Assembly: GCA_937920335.1 (NCBI GenBank) | Contig: CALGUT010000335.1 | Coordinates: 1 to 12,187 of the forward strand | DNA: 12,187 nucleotides | Direction: 5' to 3' | DNA from: an uncultured Opitutales bacterium | Lineage (GTDB): Bacteria > Verrucomicrobiota > Verrucomicrobiia > Opitutales > UBA2995 | Part shown: positions 1 to 6,981 of the stretch, piece after piece | Numbering within the stretch: position 1 is the stretch's first letter | Layout of the letters: every line of letters starts with the position of its first letter | Program-made: the position numbers and the translations under genes | The notes under the pieces: model-generated | Database searches by the model: none | The model's input: only the letters and a program-made list of their open reading frames with translations | Told to the model about the DNA's origin: nothing

Positions 1-407
1 GACGATACATTAACAAGGCAGCCCTTTTCCCGAAGGCTCATACCCTGAATAGCAGCTATACCAATCTGCAACGGGGCTTCTAAAAGTACCCTCAATTGAG
101 CGTCAACCTGACTCGAAGTCAGCGAGGCGGCTTCACCGAGCACTGCAAATCCGGCATTGTTGATCACAAGATCGAACCCACCAACCGATTCATCCAGTTG
201 GTTAAACCACCCCCTGACATCTCCTTCCCCGAGCAAGTCCAACTTCACTGGATGCATCTTATCGGAATTAAAAACTGAATCTGGATTTCTTGAAGTCCCC
301 CAGACCTCAACACCTTCCGCCAAAAGCGCTTTAGAAAAAGCGAGTCCAAGACCTGAACTCGCACCCGTTACCAAGGCGCGGACATAAGCATCCCCTAGTT
401 TTGGCAT
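1..407 (-). CDS. Short-chain dehydrogenase/reductase, probable ketoacyl reductase (C-terminus cut by window edge)
   Basis: The minus strand from 407 to the left edge encodes the first 135 residues of a classical SDR. Visible are the Rossmann glycine motif TGASSGLG (residues 14-21), an Arg at residue 40 after the second strand that usually favours NADP(H), the NNAG motif (83-86) and VNVS at 132-135, where the catalytic Ser region begins. The YxxxK catalytic pair lies beyond the window. The ATG at 407 overlaps the end of the ketoacyl synthase gene by 13 bp in another frame, so the two are probably translated together. No strong Shine-Dalgarno is seen. By context it is the ketoreductase (FabG-like step) of the acyl-chain cassette; that is inference, since SDR substrates cannot be read from the N-terminal half. 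Confidence 0.85.
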   Translation of the reverse strand, partial: MPKLGDAYVRALVTGASSGLGLAFSKALLAEGVEVWGTSRNPDSVFNSDKMHPVKLDLLGEGDVRGWFNQLDESVGGFDLVINNAGFAVLGEAASLTSSQVDAQLRVLLEAPLQIGIAAIQGMSLREKGCLVNVS

Positions 408-1657
408 GAACGGAAAATGAGCGAGGTGTTGGCTCCTCCAAATCCACTGCTATTACTCATAACGTACTCCGGCTTCATCTCGATGGATTCTCGAATGATA
501 TTCAGTCCACCAGCCTCATCCATAAGCTCATCGATGTTAGCAGATCCAGGGACCATACCATGTTTGTAAGCCAACATGCAGATTCCAGACTCCAAAATAC
601 TGGAAAGTGACAGTCCATGGCCTGACAACGCTTTAGTACTGCTGATCATCGGGCCTTTATCTGTGCCAAATACCTCCTTCATAGCAATTACCTCTGAAAG
701 ATCTCCAATCGGCGTTGAGGGAGCATGAGCATTTAAATATTGGATATCCGATGCAGTAATTCGCGCATCTTTCAGCGCAAGCCGCATAGCGTTCTGTAAT
801 CCACGACCATCTGGGTGAGAGATCGCAACGTTATACCCATCAGAAGCTTGTCCCCAACCGACTATTTCACCATAAACCGAAGCGCCACGTCGGGCGACTT
901 CTTCCTCAGACTCAAGAATCATAGTAACACCTCCACCAGATGACACAAAACCTGATCGCTTTTTATCGAATGGACGGGCAGCACTATCCGGATGATCCGA
1001 AAGACTCAAAGCACGCATAACAGCAAACGGAACGATGCTATCAAAATTGCAATCTTCGGCACCCACAACGAACATCCTCTTCTGCTTACCCCTCCGAATC
1101 TCTTCAAAGGCAAATCCGAGGGCATGACCGGAGGAGGCACAGGCCGAAGCGAATCCAGTCGACACTCCTTGTATCTGAAAATTAGATACTAAATTAAAAC
1201 TCACTGTCCCAGCCACAGAAGAAACGATGTTCAGCGGGTTACAGCGCATAATTCCCCGTTTGTACATTTTCTCCAGGCTCCTATGCAAAAACCTGGAAGA
1301 TCCCGCAGAAGCCGTGTAAATCCCCGTATCTAGATTGGAAACTTCATGTTCATCCAATCCAGCATTATCGATGGCCTGTTTCATAGAACAGTAGGCATAC
1401 AAAACGTGCGGAGAAAAACTGCGTAGAACTTCTCTTCGCAACCGGTATTGAGCAGGGTAAGTCCAATCTTCCGGATCAAATGATTCAACGTCAAAATCCT
1501 TTACCGGAGCCGCCAGTTTCACCGGTGATTCCGGAACCTGCAGAGGTTCAAACAATTCGATACCATGCCTGAGATGTCGTAGATTATCTACGACCGAGTC
1601 TTCATCGTTACCGATGCTCGAAATGAACCCCAAACCTGTGACAAAAACGCGCGACAT
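395..1657 (-). CDS. FabF-like beta-ketoacyl-ACP synthase
   Basis: A 420-residue thiolase-fold condensing enzyme, the usual length for FabF/KAS II. It would join an acyl-thioester to malonyl-ACP by decarboxylative Claisen condensation in the cytoplasm. The N-terminus VFVTGLGFISSIG is typical. The catalytic triad is readable: Cys173 in SACASSGHAL, His311 in NAHAPSTP and His347 in SGHG, with Lys342 just before the last, and the C-terminal GFGGAN glycine loop at 405-410. Motifs deviate from housekeeping FabF: HAPST replaces HGTST, and SGHGLS replaces the usual GHxxGA, which suggests a specialised synthase rather than the primary FabF. It sits 72 bp after the ACP-dehydratase gene and overlaps the following SDR gene by 13 bp, so the three look like one operon. 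Start is the ATG at 1657. Chain length and substrate are unknown. Confidence 0.9.
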   Translation of the reverse strand: MSRVFVTGLGFISSIGNDEDSVVDNLRHLRHGIELFEPLQVPESPVKLAAPVKDFDVESFDPEDWTYPAQYRLRREVLRSFSPHVLYAYCSMKQAIDNAGLDEHEVSNLDTGIYTASAGSSRFLHRSLEKMYKRGIMRCNPLNIVSSVAGTVSFNLVSNFQIQGVSTGFASACASSGHALGFAFEEIRRGKQKRMFVVGAEDCNFDSIVPFAVMRALSLSDHPDSAARPFDKKRSGFVSSGGGVTMILESEEEVARRGASVYGEIVGWGQASDGYNVAISHPDGRGLQNAMRLALKDARITASDIQYLNAHAPSTPIGDLSEVIAMKEVFGTDKGPMISSTKALSGHGLSLSSILESGICMLAYKHGMVPGSANIDELMDEAGGLNIIRESIEMKPEYVMSNSSGFGGANTSLIFRSCQN

Positions 1658-1729
1658 AAACTGACAATAACGCCTCTAATCGTCGCTGTTCACCATTCTT
1701 GCAGGCAAGCCTATATTTGCAGACTATGC

Positions 1730-2599
1730 TTAGTCCTCTGAATCAGCGATCCAATCGAATGTAAGGCTAATATCTTCCGCCCAGGCAGCAGTCTCTCCGC
1801 CAACCGTGATCTTTCCTTCAAACTTTGCTATGGGATGCCTTAAGCTGCGCGGCTTGATGGTCATCGTAAGCGTCTCTCCAGGAACACAGACTCTTTGACA
1901 TCGGACGGTTTCGCACCCGGTGAATAGAATCTTCTTGGGGTCCACCGATTGGCCCGTTTCGCTTTTTTGAGTCATTATCAGCTGAAATACAGCCAACTGA
2001 CCCAAAGCCTCTAACATGATACTGGCCGGAAATACGGGGTTTTCAGGAAAATGCCCTTTCATGAATTCCTCCAAGCCTGAAATCGTATAAGTGCCTATCG
2101 CCTCATTTTTCCCAAGTGACACTTCATTGAGAAATAAGAAAGGCACATTGTGAGGTATTGTCGCCAAAACCGACTCCACGCCGAAATGTTTGTTCTTCTC
2201 GGGGACCGGAACATTCCGGATTTTTGCATCTAAAAATACATTTACGTCATGCAAAGTGCGAAGATCTCGCAGCTCTTCGTTATCAATGGATAAGTCCAAG
2301 GACTCTTCGACCAAGACAACGATTTCCATCATCGTAAGGGAATCGATCCCCAAATCATCAATCAATTTGAGAGATCCGTCGCCTTCCTTCAACTTTGGCC
2401 GAATCTCAGGCTCCAGAAAACGTTCAATAATTCCGAGAATGATTGGAGGTAACAAACTGAGTTTACCAGTTTCTCTAAATTTAAATGCTGCTTGCCGAGT
2501 TTCCTCAGTACAGCGCTTCAAGCTATCTGCCAGTTCTTCACGCTCATCATCTGTCAACGGCGTTACCGTCACAGTTTCAATTTCAATCCCAGAATTCAT
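1730..2599 (-). CDS. Acyl carrier protein fused to FabZ-like 3-hydroxyacyl dehydratase
   Basis: A two-domain protein of 289 residues from the ATG at 2599. Residues 1-47 form an acidic lead segment. Residues about 48-128 are an acyl carrier domain with the phosphopantetheine site LGIDSLTMMEI (Ser87). Residues about 140-289 are a hot-dog dehydratase: IPHNVPFLFLNEV, then GHFPENPVFP and LEALGQL. His183 and Glu197 match the FabZ His/Glu catalytic pair, including the 14-residue spacing. It would carry the acyl chain and dehydrate 3-hydroxyacyl intermediates. The reading frame is open to 2692, but that form would overlap the start of the divergent glycosyltransferase and add 31 residues unlike any ACP, so 2599 is preferred; there is no clear Shine-Dalgarno. 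It is the first gene of the minus-strand cassette. FabZ and ACP are normally separate proteins. Confidence 0.88.
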   Translation of the reverse strand: MNSGIEIETVTVTPLTDDEREELADSLKRCTEETRQAAFKFRETGKLSLLPPIILGIIERFLEPEIRPKLKEGDGSLKLIDDLGIDSLTMMEIVVLVEESLDLSIDNEELRDLRTLHDVNVFLDAKIRNVPVPEKNKHFGVESVLATIPHNVPFLFLNEVSLGKNEAIGTYTISGLEEFMKGHFPENPVFPASIMLEALGQLAVFQLIMTQKSETGQSVDPKKILFTGCETVRCQRVCVPGETLTMTIKPRSLRHPIAKFEGKITVGGETAAWAEDISLTFDWIADSED

Positions 2600-2639
2600 T
2601 TGTAATACGCCAACTATTTTCGCTTCATACTCATTGTAA
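2600..2639. promoter_or_regulatory. Compact divergent intergenic region
   Basis: Only 40 AT-rich bases separate the ATG of the ACP-dehydratase gene (minus) and the ATG of the glycosyltransferase (plus). Promoters for both directions must lie here or inside the opposing coding sequences. I cannot name a convincing -35/-10 pair. The arrangement allows shared control of the two arms, but that is inference. Confidence 0.35.
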
Positions 2640-3830
2640 ATGCTTATTTTGCAAAATAGGACTGAGCGCCCTCCTCGAAAAACAAAGCGCAAATCTCGTC
2701 CCCTATTTATCCTTACACACGAGTTTCATCCGCAAAAAGGCGGCATTGCGACGTTTACTGAGGAAATGGCCCTCTCTTGCAGTCAGCAGGGATTCGACGT
2801 AGAAGTCTGGGCTCCAGACAACGGCGATCTAATAAATGACAAGCCGTGGCCGTTTAAAGTCCGCCGATTGGATATGAAAGGCACCCAAGACATCTCCTGC
2901 CTCATGGCGATCGGTAAAGAGATCATAGACAAACGGCGAAACTTGCGAAATGCCTCGGTATACCTGCCGGAGCCTGGGCCAATATCGGCCATGCTATACC
3001 TCCAGTTTTTCAAAGCTTTCAAACCCGGTAAGCTTTATATCACGTTTCACGGGTCAGAGATCTTGAATTATCACGGTAAAATCCATCACAGATTGTTACT
3101 AAAAAAACTCATCACCCAGGCTGATCGGGTTAGCGCTGTGTCGACATTTACCCACCGATTACTGGTGTCCCGGTTTCCCGAAGCAAGCCACAAGACAGTC
3201 CTGACACCGTGCGCCCTGAGGTCCGACTTCATAGGAACCAAACACAGAAAATCGCCCAATAAGGATAAGGTAATAATTCTTACGGTTGGCCGTTTACATC
3301 CCCGTAAGGGTCAAAGTTTCATTCTGAAGTCACTGAACCGACTCCCGGAAGCATTGAAACCCAAGGTAGAATTCTGGATGGTGGGAAATGGCAAAAGTAC
3401 CGATTATCAAAAAGAGCTTAAGGCCTTGATAAAACTGTCGGATATTAAGGTTAAGATGCTTGGACAACTCGACGACGAAGAGCTGCGCACTATTTACGAA
3501 AAGGCTGATATTTTTGCGATGACCAGTATACATTACAAAAAAAGTATCGAGGGGTTTGGTTTGGTCTACCTTGAAGCCTCCGCACACGGACTCCCTGTCA
3601 TTGCGAGTCACATCGGCGGAGTTCCCGATGCAGTCGCGCATAACAAAACCGGCTTGCTCGTCCCTCCAGGGGATAAAAAAGCGCTCGCTGAAGCCTTTAC
3701 GAAGTTGATCGAATCGCCAGAATTGCGGACGTCTATGGGAGACGCTGGCCGCCTGTGGGTGGGTAAATACCGCTGGGATAAGTCGGTCGATATGCTTTTC
3801 AGTCACAATGACATGGTCATTGAATCCTAA
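2640..3830 (+). CDS. Glycosyltransferase family 4 (GT-B fold)
   Basis: A 396-residue retaining GT-B glycosyltransferase. The N-terminal domain carries the glycine loop GGIATF (residues 34-39) after the first strand PLFILTHEF, and FHGSE at 137-141. The C-terminal nucleotide-sugar domain starts near ILTVGRLHPRKG (213-224) and contains the EX7E motif (Glu304 and Glu312 in EGFGLVYLE), followed by GLPVIASHIGGVPD and a TGLLVPPGD stretch. No signal peptide or membrane helix is seen, so it is cytoplasmic or peripheral at the inner membrane, as usual for enzymes glycosylating lipids or envelope polymers. The first 20 residues are very basic. The thioesterase gene follows after 14 bp, probably in one transcript. 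Sugar and acceptor cannot be deduced; a lipid made by the neighbouring cassette is one possibility. Confidence 0.9.
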   Translation: MLILQNRTERPPRKTKRKSRPLFILTHEFHPQKGGIATFTEEMALSCSQQGFDVEVWAPDNGDLINDKPWPFKVRRLDMKGTQDISCLMAIGKEIIDKRRNLRNASVYLPEPGPISAMLYLQFFKAFKPGKLYITFHGSEILNYHGKIHHRLLLKKLITQADRVSAVSTFTHRLLVSRFPEASHKTVLTPCALRSDFIGTKHRKSPNKDKVIILTVGRLHPRKGQSFILKSLNRLPEALKPKVEFWMVGNGKSTDYQKELKALIKLSDIKVKMLGQLDDEELRTIYEKADIFAMTSIHYKKSIEGFGLVYLEASAHGLPVIASHIGGVPDAVAHNKTGLLVPPGDKKALAEAFTKLIESPELRTSMGDAGRLWVGKYRWDKSVDMLFSHNDMVIES

Positions 3831-3844
3831 TTAGCGGCGTTTAA

Positions 3845-4249
3845 ATGATACGAACCGAGACTGAAATACGGGTACGATACGCCGAGACTGATGCCATGGG
3901 CTTCGCACACCACGGCACCTACATTACCTGGTTCGAACTCGCTCGAATCGAAATGCTAGACCAACTCTCACTTCCTTATAAACAACTGGAAGAAGAAGGC
4001 TACTACCTTCCAGTCCTCAACGTTTCCGCCACTTACAAAAAGCCAGCCTATTTTGACGACCGGCTCAGGGTGGTATGCTATGTTCGAAGTCAACCCGGAC
4101 TAAGAATCCAGATTGAGTATGACGTATACCGCGACGAATTACTTCTCGCACAAGGATCCAGCTCTCATGCTTTCATCAACAAAGATGGGCAGCCTATACG
4201 ACCGCCGAAGCATTACCTAGAAACCTTTAAAAAAGCGATGGGCGCTTAA
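3845..4249 (+). CDS. ybgC: YbgC-type acyl-CoA thioesterase (4HBT hot-dog family)
   Basis: A 134-residue single hot-dog domain, the usual size for YbgC/4-hydroxybenzoyl-CoA thioesterase proteins. The family signature is clear at residues 10-36: VRYAETDAMGFAHHGTY, with the expected catalytic Asp16, His22/His23 and then Glu31 in WFELARIE. It should hydrolyse acyl-CoA or acyl-ACP thioesters in the cytoplasm. The E. coli homologue sits beside tol-pal and acts on short acyl-CoAs; no tol-pal gene is present here. It lies 14 bp after the glycosyltransferase and is probably co-transcribed with it. Its stop codon overlaps that of the convergent shikimate kinase. In this context it could release or edit chains from the ketoacyl synthase cassette across the divergent promoter, which is inference. 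Confidence 0.88.
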   Translation: MIRTETEIRVRYAETDAMGFAHHGTYITWFELARIEMLDQLSLPYKQLEEEGYYLPVLNVSATYKKPAYFDDRLRVVCYVRSQPGLRIQIEYDVYRDELLLAQGSSSHAFINKDGQPIRPPKHYLETFKKAMGA

Positions 4250-4779
4250 GACTCCGCAAGCGCACGCTGATAAATCCGCACAATGTGACTTACGATCTCT
4301 GAAATGGTGCGCCCATCGGTAAGGACACCAATTCCCGCTTGCAAATACACGGGCATCCGTTTTTCAAGGAGCGCTTTTATCTCAGCCATTGGATCATCTA
4401 CCTGGAGCAGAGGGCGGTTCGCGTTCGCACGGGTTCGCTCGTAGATCGTTTCCGGCGAGGCAAATAAGCTGATAATAATCCCCTTAGACTCCATCACTTC
4501 CTGAAGACCTTCCTGAAAAATCAGTCCACCACCACAAGAGACGACACAGCCCTTTTCAGGGTGCCCCGACTCAACAAACGCCTTCTCCATAACACGGAAA
4601 GCAGCATCCCCCTGATCACTAAAAATCTGAGGAATCGACCTCCCCTCTTTTTCTTCGATCACCTGATCACTGTCCAAGAATAAATAGTCGAGTTGCTGCG
4701 CCAGCTGTCTTCCGATCGTCGACTTACCGGTTCCCATAAAACCGATCAAATAGATATTTGGCGCAGAGCTCTTAGACAT
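4246..4779 (-). CDS. aroK: Shikimate kinase
   Basis: A P-loop kinase of 177 residues that phosphorylates shikimate at the 3-hydroxyl with ATP, the fifth step of the aromatic amino acid pathway, in the cytoplasm. Numbering from the ATG at 4779: Walker A GFMGTGKST (13-21), shikimate-binding LDSD (35-38; Asp36, Asp38), FR with Arg62, SCGGG (81-85), lid Arg122 in NRPLL and Arg141 in KRMPVY. All key residues of the AroK family are present and the length is normal. A TTG at 4794 would add five residues; the ATG is preferred on codon grounds, although neither has a good Shine-Dalgarno. No other shikimate-pathway gene is next to it. Its stop overlaps the stop of the convergent thioesterase gene. The SCO gene lies 101 bp upstream in the same direction, so read-through from it is possible. 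Confidence 0.93.
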   Translation of the reverse strand: MSKSSAPNIYLIGFMGTGKSTIGRQLAQQLDYLFLDSDQVIEEKEGRSIPQIFSDQGDAAFRVMEKAFVESGHPEKGCVVSCGGGLIFQEGLQEVMESKGIIISLFASPETIYERTRANANRPLLQVDDPMAEIKALLEKRMPVYLQAGIGVLTDGRTISEIVSHIVRIYQRALAES

Positions 4780-4880
4780 AACGGACAGATACAAATCAAT
4801 ACTGTGAACTTCGAGAATTCGCTCAAGCAGACTGTTTCGCCAGCCTAAATTCCGAAGATCTGCTCCAGATTACTGACTGA

Positions 4881-5759
4881 TCACCGAGTCTTCAGCAGGA
4901 TTTCAAGCCGATTATAGATGTCATCCACATCCCAACGGCTACCGGGTTTTCGGTAAAAAACTTTTCCTTCTCTGTCTGCAATTAGTGTGACCATCGAATG
5001 ATTAATGATCGTCTTCTGACTAGGGCTAGCCACCACACCAATCTGCTTTCTGATAAACTCCAGAGTCTTTTTATCCCCCGTGAGCATCCAAAAATTGTCA
5101 TGATTGATCTCACGCTTTTCTAAGTAGATATGGCAAATACCAGGTGTATCAAAGTCTGGATCCAAACTCAGCGAAAGGATCCTGACATCCTCAGTAAATC
5201 CATTTTCTGCGAGCCTATCCTGGAGTTCCGCCATCCTATCAGTCGTTGCCGGACTCATAGACGGCACCTCACTTCGGGTAAAAATAAAATTCATCACCAA
5301 CAATCGCCCTGTCAAATCGTCAGGGGTAACCAAAGCACCCAATTGATTATACATGGCAAACCGCGGAAGTTCATCGCCCTGCCTCAAGAGACCCTTTGAC
5401 TGTTGGCCAATTCTGGGCCGCGTCAGATCTCGATTTATGAGCATTAGAGATTTTGTGTCCTGAGGATCTGCTGGCCAAATCGTCGTCAATCGAAGTTTCT
5501 CTTCAGCTTTTACCAGGGTCGCACTAATGTTATCTCCTTCAGCGTAAATAGCGTAATCGCCAGCACCGACAAGGACTTCTACCGTACCGGACTCCTCGTT
5601 AAACCCTCGAATTCCTTCGTGGGCAACCACCCACGTTGGCTCCTCAGCTGAAATAAATTCAATAGAACCCTTGAACTTCCACGATTCATTTCCATTCAAC
5701 ACTGAGCCAACAAAGAGAGTAACTAGAGCGAAACGCATTTTCATTACAGCTTCGGACAT
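4881..5759 (-). CDS. SCO1/SenC-family protein lacking the copper-binding cysteines
   Basis: About 292 residues from the ATG at 5759. GTG 5813 is an upstream alternative and ATG 5744 a downstream one. MKMRFALVTLFVGSVLNG (6-23) is a likely signal peptide or membrane anchor. Residues about 42-95 resemble the CusF-like copper-binding segment found before some SCO domains (VAHEGIRGF, then GDNISATLV), but the usual Met cluster is absent. Residues about 125-290 form the thioredoxin-like SCO domain: MNFIFTRSEVPSMSP, SLSLDPDFDTPG, FWMLTG, then NHSMVTLIADREG with the conserved His254. SCO proteins deliver copper to the CuA site of cytochrome oxidase through two Cys and one His. Here the Cys positions are Ser163 and Ser169; the only Cys is residue 209. 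It diverges from ctaA-ctaB, which fits oxidase assembly, but canonical copper binding looks lost. Membership is firm, function is not. Confidence 0.85.
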   Translation of the reverse strand: MSEAVMKMRFALVTLFVGSVLNGNESWKFKGSIEFISAEEPTWVVAHEGIRGFNEESGTVEVLVGAGDYAIYAEGDNISATLVKAEEKLRLTTIWPADPQDTKSLMLINRDLTRPRIGQQSKGLLRQGDELPRFAMYNQLGALVTPDDLTGRLLVMNFIFTRSEVPSMSPATTDRMAELQDRLAENGFTEDVRILSLSLDPDFDTPGICHIYLEKREINHDNFWMLTGDKKTLEFIRKQIGVVASPSQKTIINHSMVTLIADREGKVFYRKPGSRWDVDDIYNRLEILLKTR

Positions 5760-5976
5760 CGGAAAACGAATCGGGTTCTGCAAAAACGAGTCATGGGCGG
5801 ACTTAATAAACACGACTCAAGTTTGAATCCAATAATACGCCGAAGTCCAAACTGTAAATTTGGAATCTCAGCCTTTTTGACAACTTTGTAAGTCTAAAGA
5901 TTGATTTCCCTTTCGAAATTCCTCTTTGTGACTCACACCTTTTTTTGAAGGATAATCCGCAACACTATAAACAACC
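5760..5976. promoter_or_regulatory. Divergent SCO/ctaA intergenic region with a candidate -35 box
   Basis: These 217 bases (163 if SCO starts at the GTG 5813) must contain the promoters of the divergent SCO and ctaA genes. On the plus strand a perfect TTGACA lies at 5877-5882. Seventeen bases later the hexamer is ATTGAT (5900-5905), only a weak -10. A purine-rich GAAGGA at 5947-5952 is 24 bases before the ctaA start, too far for an ordinary Shine-Dalgarno. I see no clear operator repeat. Confidence 0.3.
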
Positions 5977-6981
5977 GTGTCCCGCACAGCCGAATTCAAA
6001 CCTAGACTCGCAATCTACAGCCTGATTGTAGTCTTCGCTACCACCTTCCTCCTTTATGCAGGCGGCTTTACTACGTCCATCGGAGCCGGCATGGCATTTC
6101 CAGATTGGCCGCTGTCCAACGGTTCTCTAAATCCTGAGGGCTGGTTGGAAGACCAGGCAATGATGGCCGAACACAGTCATCGACTTCTGGGCGCAAAGAT
6201 TGGGCTACTAACCCTGAGCCTTGCCATCTGGATCTGGGTAAGAGATAGCCGACGCTGGATGAGGTATTTGGCCGTAGGATCTCTAATTGCGGTCGTTTTA
6301 CAGGGTTTGTTAGGTGGTTTCCGGGTATTGTTCAACAGTCTTCAGTTCGCGATGATCCACGGTTGTTTGGCTCAAATCTTCCTATGTATGCTCGTGTCGA
6401 TAGCCGCTGGGCAATCAGTTTGGTGGTATCGTAATCTAGCAAAAAAAGACAACGATCTGGTCGCTTCTAAACAGATTAAACGCTTAGGACTAATTGTCTG
6501 TGGACTGATCTTCGTTCAATTAATTGTGGGTGCGATCATGCGCCATTCGGGAGCTGGTCTAGCCATTCCAACCTTTCCGCTCACTCCCGAGGGCGGAGTG
6601 CTTCCGGCGGCCTGGAACTTTCGCGTCTCAATTCACTTCGCCCACAGATGCATGGCCCTCATAATCTCTGTCGTCTACATCTACTGGGCAGCTCGCATAG
6701 TCTCAAATAAACTACTCGATGGACGTATCAAAGGACTTGGATGGATTGGAATTCTGCTTCTGTTCACCCAGGTTACACTCGGAGCTATGGTCATTTGGAC
6801 ATTCAGAAGCCCTGTTCCAACAACGGTGCACGTAATGGTAGGCGCATTCCTTTTTGCAACCTCCTGGCTAATCACTTTCTTTCAATTCAAGCCGGACCTT
6901 GACGAGATCGTCGGAAAAAAAGATGCAGGGTCAGAGTCGATTGACTTTCCCAACGCAACGGCTGGACAATCACAAACATGA
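5977..6981 (+). CDS. ctaA: Heme A synthase (CtaA/COX15)
   Basis: A polytopic inner-membrane enzyme of 334 residues that oxidises the C8 methyl of heme O to the formyl of heme A. It shows about eight hydrophobic segments in two related four-helix halves. The four heme-ligand histidines are present with family spacing: His68 in EHSHR, His128 in AMIHG, His223 in HFAHR and His285 in TTVHVMVG; Glu65 of the ExxH motif is kept. The two loop motifs after the first helix of each half, TSIGAGMAFPDWP (33-45) and MRHSGAGLAIPTFP (188-201), are readable. The start is GTG 5977: an in-frame TAA at 5968-5970 leaves no earlier option. The last four bases overlap the ctaB start as ATGA, a sign of translational coupling. 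The C-terminal tail after residue 305 is hydrophilic. Confidence 0.95.
   Translation: MSRTAEFKPRLAIYSLIVVFATTFLLYAGGFTTSIGAGMAFPDWPLSNGSLNPEGWLEDQAMMAEHSHRLLGAKIGLLTLSLAIWIWVRDSRRWMRYLAVGSLIAVVLQGLLGGFRVLFNSLQFAMIHGCLAQIFLCMLVSIAAGQSVWWYRNLAKKDNDLVASKQIKRLGLIVCGLIFVQLIVGAIMRHSGAGLAIPTFPLTPEGGVLPAAWNFRVSIHFAHRCMALIISVVYIYWAARIVSNKLLDGRIKGLGWIGILLLFTQVTLGAMVIWTFRSPVPTTVHVMVGAFLFATSWLITFFQFKPDLDEIVGKKDAGSESIDFPNATAGQSQT

Noticed and set aside
96..387. Two plus-strand ORFs at the left edge
   Set aside because: They lie antisense to the SDR gene, whose minus-strand frame has TGASSGLG and NNAG motifs; the plus frames are shadows.
1698..1715. Small inverted repeat CTTGC-AG-GCAAG in the gap between the ACP-dehydratase and ketoacyl synthase genes
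   Set aside because: Five-base arms with a two-base loop cannot form a stable hairpin and can occur by chance.
2600..2692. N-terminal extension of the ACP-dehydratase to 2692
   Set aside because: It would overlap the glycosyltransferase start on the other strand, and the added 31 residues have no ACP-like features.
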